Assembly: GCA_023391335.1 (NCBI GenBank)
Contig: JAEWBG010000118.1
Span: 1-9,351, forward strand
Direction: 5' to 3'
From: Pseudomonadota bacterium
GTDB taxonomy: Bacteria > Pseudomonadota > Gammaproteobacteria > Steroidobacterales > Steroidobacteraceae
Length of the DNA stretch: 9,351 bases
Part shown: positions 5,601 to 9,351 of the stretch, piece by piece
How the letters are laid out: each line of letters opens with the position of its first letter
How positions within the stretch are numbered: position 1 is the stretch's first letter
The notes under the pieces: model-generated
What the model saw: only the letters and a program-made list of their open reading frames with translations
Told to the model about the DNA's origin: nothing
Databases searched by the model: none
Position numbers and translations under genes: made by a program

Positions 5601-8385
5601 ACTGCGCAAGCGAATCGCCGGATTGATCCCACCACCATTTCCATTCGATCTTGTACAGCGTCACTTCGACTTCTTTCATCGCAGTCGGCTGCCCTTCTGC
5701 CGTCAGTGAAGCGAGTTCCACAGTGTGCTGAACGTCGGTTCGCAACATGCCGCGCGATACATCGCCCTTCGGCAATTTCAAACCGACATAGCGCCGATAG
5801 GGCGAAAGAGGATGCGACGAGTAGTTGATGCTAAATGCGCCGCCGCGCTCGAAGACTCGCGAAGTAAAGGATGCAGTGAGCATCCCCGGTGCCGCAGCAA
5901 TGGGCTCAAGCGTCTTGTCGATTGATGCTTCACCGTTCTGATCCAACTCACCTTCGAATACTTCTTGCGGCTCGCTCGTAAACTCGCGAGCAGGATCATC
6001 GAAGACGAAGTCGGCGAAGCGATCGAACTTCGTCCCGGAAGGCGTCAGACGCATCTTCACATCGGCCTTAAGGCCCGCGGCCGTCGCGCCACTCAACCAC
6101 TGGCTAGAGAGCTTGCCACGCAGACGAATCGATTCGTCGCATTTATCAGTGTTCGAAGAACATCCATCGGCGGTGTCCAAGAGGCCGCCCGCTTTTTCCT
6201 CGAGATCGAGTGCCACCTTCAGGCGATTGGGCATGACCGTCTCGATCTTCAGCGGCTTCGTAAACGTCGCTCCGCCGAGGGTTGCCTTCGCAGTCCACGT
6301 GCCTGTCGGCGCATCCCCAGCCGTCTGCAACTTGAACGTGTAAAAGCCATTCATAGGCGTGGTGTTCACGAGCGTTTGGGTGAGCTGTGACTGCGGATTG
6401 AACAACTCCATCGTAACTGGATGGTCCGCGGGGAGCTTCTGATCCTTGTCCTGCAACACGAACGTCAGATAAATGTCATCGCCAGGGCGCCATACACCGC
6501 GCTCCGAATAGATGAAGCCCTTGATGCCCTCGGTCACGCGCTCGCCGCCCACATCGAAGTGACTCACGGGCAACGCGACGCCTGGTTGCACTTTCAGATA
6601 ACCTTTCTCGGCGTCCTTCTGCGCAACGATCATGTAGGGCGCGGACTTGAGCGCGAATGCCGCCATTCCGCGCGCATCCGTTTTCGCTGTCGTGAGGCTT
6701 TGGTTCTGATAATTGAGGGCCGTGAGCTGCACACCGTTCATCGGCTCTGCGGTGCGCAGGTCGGTCGCAACGACGATCCAATTACCGCGTTGATCTTTCT
6801 TCGCCAACAGTCCGATATTGGATACCAAGAAATTGCGGCCATCGCGAATGCGTCCGCCGTATGTGTAATAGGCGTCTTTGCAGGGATTGTCGCGATCGGC
6901 CCACGTCGAACCATCCTTCACGCCGAAGTATTCTTCGACGTAATCCCAGTTGCTCTCTTCCGCCTCGTCGTTGGTGTCTTGATCTTTTAGAGACTCATCT
7001 GCCGCTGCCTGCGTCGAGGGGCACGCGTAAGCCGAGTTCTCTCGCGAGATCGACAATGTGAGCCGCAGCATGGCGCCCGGATACTTTCGCAGCAGTTCGG
7101 TGACATCCAAGCTGTAGCGGTTCCAGCGCGATGGATCGGCAGGGGTGACCGCAATGGTTTTGCGCCACAAGTTCCGCCCCACGCGTCCGAGTTGATTCGC
7201 TCCGTCCAGCTCATTGACCTGGAAGAACTGCTTCAAATTGTCTTGATAGATTTGGAAAGCAGTCACGCGAACGCTGCGTACGTTCACGGCTTCGAACGGC
7301 ACCGTGAGCAACTTGGCGTCGGGAAGAATGACGCCTGTGCCGACGAACTTCACTTGCGGCTTGGTGCTCGCAAACGTCACCGGATATTGCGCTGCCGCTT
7401 CGAGCTTATCTCCTAACCGATTGCGAATGCCGGGCTCGAGCGACAGCGTGACCTGTCCTTCGAACGCCTGAACCGGATAAACACGCAGCACGTTGCCGTC
7501 GACGCGCGTGCTCGGTTCGCCTTGGCTCAAGCGTACGAGACCCTTGAAATCCTGATGGGGATCCAACGTATCGGAGAAGAACACGCGGATGTAGCGCTGG
7601 CCTTGATCTTCCGCGGTCGACACTTGAGTGACGATGAACTGATCGCGCGGCGGCACGGCGATCTCGTTGTGGCCGGTCGCCTTCGCACCGATCGCTCTAC
7701 CGTCCCAATCGAGCGCGAGCGTTTGTTGCTGCATGCCTCGTTGGAGCCCGTGTATGGAGAATTCGTGGCGCAGACCGTCGGCGCCGTGCTCCCAATCGAT
7801 CTTCGCGGTTTTTCCGGCGTAGTTCGCGCGCAGCAGGGATTCGACTTTGTCCGCCCGCTCCGCGTCCGCAGTCGAGAGCACGCCTTTTAGTTGCAGAGCA
7901 TTCTCGTGAGCGCGATCCGAGGTCAGCCCGTCGACCGCAACTTCGAACTCGGGCCGCTTGATGTCGACAAGAAATTCGAATGGTTTGAGCGTCGCGGGAA
8001 TGCCTTTGAGATTGGTCGGTTTGACGGTCACGCGATACGTTACCCCCGGCGTGAATTCCGTTTTCGGCGTGATGACGATTTCGCGCGAGTTCGCAAACTG
8101 AATCGAGCTGCTGACTGATGGATGGATCGCAACCGTCGCCGATGCATCCTTGCCGACGTTTTCACCCGCAACCTCCGTGGCGAACACAACGCGAATCGTA
8201 GAACCGCGCGAGATCACCCCGCTCGTATGCGAAGCGAGAAACTCACCCCAAAGCGGATCAGGCTTTTTGATTGTCTCGCGCTCAGGCTTTGGCCTCCCGC
8301 ACCCGTGCAGCGCGAGCATGAGTACCGAGATGACAGCAACGACCGAGATGCAAAGGCGATATGGCCGAGCGAGTGCGCTGAACAC
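2695..8385 (-). CDS. yfhM: Bacterial alpha-2-macroglobulin-like lipoprotein (YfhM type, thioester-containing)
   Basis: This 1896-residue periplasmic protease trap is larger than E. coli YfhM (about 1650). The N-terminus (RPYR then a hydrophobic run) ends in L26-H27-G28-C29, a lipobox with an unusual His at -2. Cys29 is the predicted lipidated residue, and Gly at +2 is not an inner-membrane retention signal. Macroglobulin beta-domains fill the first half, including a clear MG2-like segment with VWRPGDDIYLTFVLQDK at about 615-715. The bait-region domain lies at about 1000-1190, ending with TYTLAVVDEGLLDLT and the WDLFDQVTGAYG signature. The A2M domain follows at about 1200-1290. The thioester domain contains YGCLEQT, with Cys1419 and Gln1422 able to form the internal thioester that captures an attacking protease. 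An acidic stretch lies between Cys455 and Cys502, and a second close pair is Cys742/Cys749. The start is a GTG at 8385. No ATG gives a full signal peptide and the frame is closed by a stop at 8428-8430. Only a weak TGGGG precedes the start. pbpC lies downstream on the same strand, as in E. coli. Confidence 0.95.
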   Translation of the reverse strand: MFSALARPYRLCISVVAVISVLMLALHGCGRPKPERETIKKPDPLWGEFLASHTSGVISRGSTIRVVFATEVAGENVGKDASATVAIHPSVSSSIQFANSREIVITPKTEFTPGVTYRVTVKPTNLKGIPATLKPFEFLVDIKRPEFEVAVDGLTSDRAHENALQLKGVLSTADAERADKVESLLRANYAGKTAKIDWEHGADGLRHEFSIHGLQRGMQQQTLALDWDGRAIGAKATGHNEIAVPPRDQFIVTQVSTAEDQGQRYIRVFFSDTLDPHQDFKGLVRLSQGEPSTRVDGNVLRVYPVQAFEGQVTLSLEPGIRNRLGDKLEAAAQYPVTFASTKPQVKFVGTGVILPDAKLLTVPFEAVNVRSVRVTAFQIYQDNLKQFFQVNELDGANQLGRVGRNLWRKTIAVTPADPSRWNRYSLDVTELLRKYPGAMLRLTLSISRENSAYACPSTQAAADESLKDQDTNDEAEESNWDYVEEYFGVKDGSTWADRDNPCKDAYYTYGGRIRDGRNFLVSNIGLLAKKDQRGNWIVVATDLRTAEPMNGVQLTALNYQNQSLTTAKTDARGMAAFALKSAPYMIVAQKDAEKGYLKVQPGVALPVSHFDVGGERVTEGIKGFIYSERGVWRPGDDIYLTFVLQDKDQKLPADHPVTMELFNPQSQLTQTLVNTTPMNGFYTFKLQTAGDAPTGTWTAKATLGGATFTKPLKIETVMPNRLKVALDLEEKAGGLLDTADGCSSNTDKCDESIRLRGKLSSQWLSGATAAGLKADVKMRLTPSGTKFDRFADFVFDDPAREFTSEPQEVFEGELDQNGEASIDKTLEPIAAAPGMLTASFTSRVFERGGAFSINYSSHPLSPYRRYVGLKLPKGDVSRGMLRTDVQHTVELASLTAEGQPTAMKEVEVTLYKIEWKWWWDQSGDSLAQYAQRTHTSIVQQSTVSTRDGKGSWQFEIKFPQWGRYLIRACDVEGGHCTGQTFYIDWPMWAGRAQDQSGPAANVLVFTADKDKYKVGETATLQLPETKEGRALLTIENGTSILDARWIDFAHDSNKVTVPITQAMAPNVYASVTMVQPHGKANDRPIRMYGVIPLFVDDPQTILSPGLTVAPEWKPNSTGKVEVSERNGREMTYTLAVVDEGLLDLTSFKTPNLHEQFYKREALGISTWDLFDQVTGAYGVELERLLALGGSDAANVKNPDERKTRFPPVVTFLGPFELKAGQTRSHDIKIPQYIGAVRVMLVAGQRGAYGSAEKSVFVRQPLMLLPTLPRVLGPEEEVAVPVSVFVSDPGVKQVALNMQADSIFEIVGDATTTVDFTRPEERLAMLRLKSKARVGSGTIKFVATSGEHRAEAQIDLEVRSPNAPTTERVQKVLEAGQEWTTDLVPHGMAGTNAVTLEISAVPPLDLERRLSFLIQYPYGCLEQTTSSVFPQLYLPTLLKLEDERKNEIQRNVQMGIQRLAGFQMPNGAFAYWPGGFYWPGAELRDNWSNSYAGHFLLEAKQLGYAVPDAMLNGWVRNQRATAQSWSEQGDADAVDQAYRLYTLALAKQPEIGAMNRLRERDSLVAPAKWMLAAAYQLAGLSDAARALAKGTPTQAMDYAARDRILGSELRDESIALTSLVTLGQRAAANTLADEVSHGLTSETWYSTQSTAYALLAMAHYVGPGEIGTYTFTRGVNGKDQSVSVSAPMYSEALRAFPDRGATVRVANTSQRRLFATLSVRGIPNTGTDTAASQGLTLKVDYRDEEGKSLDPAHIPQGSDLIAQVVVTNTTQQRIDNIALAQLFPAGWEIHNERMEGGDTNGNREDGEPKPLPWWYEGSIAALASKVERVDIRDDRIYRYFSLKPQERITFTTRLNAAYRGRFYLPSAVVEAMYDASRFARTKGQWVEVSDAHGKGRE

Positions 8386-8392
8386 AAAGAAC
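8381..8392 (+). repeat. Partial AACACAAAGAAC motif overlapping the macroglobulin start codon
   Basis: AACACAAAGAAC is identical to the core of the intergenic repeat copies at 2525 and 8592, but without the GGACGC head. On the coding strand it reads GTTCTTTGTGTT, and the GTG in its middle is the predicted start codon. Twelve bases could match by chance, but the repeat is frequent in this window's intergenic DNA. Confidence 0.4.
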
Positions 8393-8413
8393 CCCAGGTG
8401 ATTGGTTAGAACG

Positions 8414-8432
8414 CGTGAGTGCGAAGCTCACG
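8414..8432 (-). other. Small hairpin in the macroglobulin mRNA leader
   Basis: CGTGAG (8414-8419) and CTCACG (8427-8432) form a perfect 6-base-pair stem with a 7-base loop, about 28 bases upstream of the GTG start. If transcribed it would lie in the 5' leader just before the ribosome binding region. Function is unknown and a chance stem of this size is quite possible. Confidence 0.3.
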
Positions 8433-8508
8433 GATAGATTGTCTCGCACCCGCTGCGTTGGCGAGTACGCACCGATGCACGGGCGCGAATGAATTGTGAT
8501 GAATTATG

Positions 8509-8537
8509 GCCGATCCCGCCGAAGGCGCGGGATCGGC
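8509..8537. other. Perfect 11-base-pair hairpin
   Basis: GCCGATCCCGC (8509-8519) is the exact reverse complement of GCGGGATCGGC (8527-8537), with loop CGAAGGC. No T-run follows on either strand, so a rho-independent terminator is not supported. It may be a REP-like palindromic repeat or a transcription-factor site upstream of the macroglobulin gene. Confidence 0.55.
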
Positions 8538-8545
8538 AGTTACGA

Positions 8546-8573
8546 ATCACGGATCACGGATCACGGATCACGG
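8546..8573. repeat. Four exact tandem copies of the heptamer ATCACGG
   Basis: ATCACGG repeats four times without a change over 28 bases, starting 8 bases after the 11-base-pair hairpin. The exactness points to recent slippage or recombination. Copy number probably varies between strains. Confidence 0.85.
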
Positions 8574-8584
8574 GAAGAGACTTC

Positions 8585-8606
8585 GGACGCAACACAAAGA
8601 ACGCAC
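8585..8606 (+). repeat. GGACGCAACACAAAG-type intergenic repeat, plus orientation
   Basis: GGACGCAACACAAAGAAC is identical to the copy at 2518 over 18 bases, then continues GCAC instead of ACAA. It faces an inverted copy ending at 9097, so the two enclose about 510 bases of other repeats. Confidence 0.7.
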
Positions 8607-8635
8607 AGATCAGGGTGGGAGCTGCGCGTGTGAGT

Positions 8636-8649
8636 CGTGACGTGTCACG
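8636..8649. promoter_or_regulatory. Perfect palindrome CGTGAC-GT-GTCACG (possible operator)
   Basis: Two 6-base arms, CGTGAC and GTCACG, are exact reverse complements separated by 2 bases. The size and symmetry would suit a dimeric DNA-binding regulator. It lies about 250 bases upstream of the macroglobulin start, which is far for direct control, so it could be just another repeat in this patchwork. Confidence 0.25.
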
Positions 8650-8656
8650 CTTGTGA

Positions 8657-8739
8657 GTTGACGGTTAACCGTTGACGGTCAAGAGAAGCATTAGCGCGGC
8701 GACAGTGACGCTTCTCACTGCCAACCGTTAACGGTCAAC
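8657..8739. repeat. Long imperfect inverted repeat with nested GTTAAC palindromes
   Basis: The left arm (8657-8689) starts GTTGAC and ends GAGAAGC. The right arm (8710-8739) starts GCTTCTC and ends GTCAAC. The inner 7 and outer 6 bases pair exactly and most of the bases between also pair, around a 20-base loop. Each arm also contains its own perfect palindrome: GGTTAACC at 8663-8670 and CCGTTAACGG at 8725-8734. The left arm has a partial direct repeat of GTTGACGGT (8657 and 8671). Confidence 0.65.
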
Positions 8740-8795
8740 TGACAACTGAAGTTGAAGCTCACCCGCGTTGTGGCCGGCGATGCGATTTTCCTGTT

Positions 8796-8822
8796 CCTTC
8801 CCCCGTTCTCGACGGGGGAAGG
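8796..8822. other. GC-rich hairpin, copy 1 of the CCTTCCCCCG family
   Basis: CCTTCCCCCGT (8796-8806) pairs perfectly with ACGGGGGAAGG (8812-8822) around the 5-base loop TCTCG. The first ten bases of each arm are identical to those of the hairpin at 8961-8988, so this is a repeated element and not a chance stem. No T-run follows on either strand. Confidence 0.65.
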
Positions 8823-8904
8823 TCAGGATGGGGGCATCATCATGCAGAAGCATCCCGCATTTCGATGAAAACGCCACGGGTGCAACACGCACGAACTCTT
8901 ACCG

Positions 8905-8930
8905 TCCTGTTAATCCTGTTCATCCTGTCT
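8905..8930. repeat. Three tandem copies of a 9-base unit TCCTGTTNA
   Basis: The units are TCCTGTTAA, TCCTGTTCA and the partial TCCTGTCT. On the minus strand this is the AGGATGAACAGGATTAACAG motif, which I recognise as widespread intergenic sequence in unrelated bacteria. Its role is unknown to me. Confidence 0.7.
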
Positions 8931-8960
8931 AAACTTCTTTGCCTCTGCGCCCCTTCCCAA

Positions 8961-8988
8961 CCTTCCCCCGCAGAAGAGCGGGGGAAGG
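8961..8988. other. GC-rich hairpin, copy 2 of the CCTTCCCCCG family
   Basis: CCTTCCCCCGC (8961-8971) pairs perfectly with GCGGGGGAAGG (8978-8988) around the 6-base loop AGAAGA. The stem matches that at 8796 except for the loop-closing pair, which has changed on both sides (T-A to C-G). The loop differs in sequence and length. This pattern suggests selection or repair that keeps the stem paired. Confidence 0.65.
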
Positions 8989-9063
8989 AGTCGAGGTCGA
9001 TGACTCGGTCGTGTAGTCAGCTGCGCCTGTGACGTACGAGAGGTAAGCGGAATCACCCAGTTG

Positions 9064-9097
9064 CTCTTTGTGATTTTGTGCGCTTTGTGTTGCGTCC
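9064..9097 (-). repeat. GGACGCAACACAAAG-type intergenic repeat, minus orientation
   Basis: The minus strand reads GGACGCAACACAAAGCGCAC and continues with AAAATCACAAAGAGC. The 15-base head is identical to the plus copies at 2518 and 8585. It also ends with the ACAAAGAG seen at 2536-2543, so it keeps the whole form with an altered middle. Confidence 0.7.
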
Positions 9098-9199
9098 CAT
9101 TCCGGACGTCGATTCTGTCCCGCGACTCGTTCGTAGTGATTCGGTGCTTATCGGAGGATCGAACCAGGCTCTTCGACGGACTCTCAAGGAACTGCTTCC

Positions 9200-9231
9200 T
9201 AGGCTGTAGGCTGTAGGCTGTAGGCTGTAGG
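9200..9231. repeat. Tandem heptamer TAGGCTG, about 4.6 exact copies
   Basis: TAGGCTG repeats four times exactly and then TAGG begins a fifth copy. It has the same unit length as the ATCACGG array at 8546 but an unrelated sequence. Such exact short arrays are prone to copy-number change. Confidence 0.85.
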
Positions 9232-9351
9232 TCGGAAGAAGAGTGCGATCCGCACATTCTGTTTCTTCGTTTCGCTTTCGCGCTCAAACGCGATGGAGTG
9301 ACTCAGGGCGAACGGAAGACGGTTGACACGCGACACCTTCTGCCCTGTTCC

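Larger units (their letters stand above)
8386..9351. other. Gene-free, repeat-rich region upstream of the macroglobulin gene
   Basis: I find no credible coding sequence in these 966 bases. The one open frame of note (minus, 9287 to 8910, 125 codons) is built from the tandem repeats and hairpins annotated below. The region contains, in order, a short leader hairpin, an 11-base-pair hairpin, a heptamer array, a GGACGCAACACAAAG-type copy, a perfect palindrome, a long imperfect inverted repeat, two copies of a CCTTCCCCCG hairpin separated by a nonamer array, an inverted GGACGCAACACAAAG-type copy and a second heptamer array. The promoter of the macroglobulin gene should lie here. I could not identify convincing -35/-10 elements at correct spacing. 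From 9232 to the right edge I see nothing specific. Confidence 0.8.

Noticed and set aside
8502..8508. A CATAAT hexamer on the minus strand as a -10 box for the macroglobulin gene
   Set aside because: It is a five-of-six match to TATAAT, but the bases 17 positions upstream (CCCGCG) do not resemble a -35 box and fall inside the perfect hairpin.
8546..8573. ATCACGG array as a CRISPR or iteron origin
   Set aside because: Units are directly adjacent with no spacers and are only 7 bases long, so it is not CRISPR. There is no replication initiator gene or AT-rich region nearby to support an iteron origin.
8796..8822. GC-rich hairpin as a rho-independent terminator
   Set aside because: No T-run follows the stem on either strand, and no gene ends nearby in either direction.
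8910..9287. A 125-codon open frame on the minus strand upstream of the macroglobulin gene
   Set aside because: Its codons run through the TAGGCTG array, the inverted GGACGCAACACAAAG-type copy and the second GC-rich hairpin. The product is low-complexity (for example LQPTAYSLQP from the heptamers), has no recognisable domain, and I saw no clear ribosome binding site.

Overview
The window suggests a Gram-negative bacterium of the Pseudomonadota, probably a gammaproteobacterium. The main evidence is a lipoprotein of the bacterial alpha-2-macroglobulin (YfhM) type encoded directly upstream of penicillin-binding protein 1C, the gene pairing known from Escherichia coli (yfhM-pbpC) and many other proteobacteria. 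Base composition is moderately GC-rich. The intergenic DNA is crowded with short repeats of a kind I associate with Xanthomonadales-like genomes, but this lineage guess is inference.

Layout, left to right. Positions 1-122 are the end of an insertion sequence, probably IS30 family, whose transposase starts at 63 on the minus strand and runs off the left edge. Positions 154-2502 (minus) encode PBP1C, a bifunctional peptidoglycan glycosyltransferase/transpeptidase with all key motifs intact. Positions 2503-2694 are a spacer holding inverted repeat ends, a bulged hairpin and an octamer tandem repeat. Positions 2695-8385 (minus) encode a 1896-residue alpha-2-macroglobulin-like lipoprotein with an intact CLEQ thioester motif. 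Positions 8386-9351 contain no credible gene. They hold a dense patchwork of tandem repeats with 7- and 9-bp units, perfect palindromes, two copies of a GC-rich hairpin and further copies of a GGACGCAACACAAAG-type repeat.

The two large genes share a strand and are probably co-transcribed, macroglobulin first. In the accepted model for this pair, the macroglobulin traps proteases that breach the outer membrane by covalent thioester capture, while PBP1C makes or repairs peptidoglycan at the breach. Nothing in the proteins points to a new system.

The most unusual content is non-coding. Both intergenic spacers are framed by oppositely oriented copies of the GGACGCAACACAAAG-type repeat. A further copy lies immediately against the insertion-sequence end, and a partial copy overlaps the GTG start codon of the macroglobulin gene.
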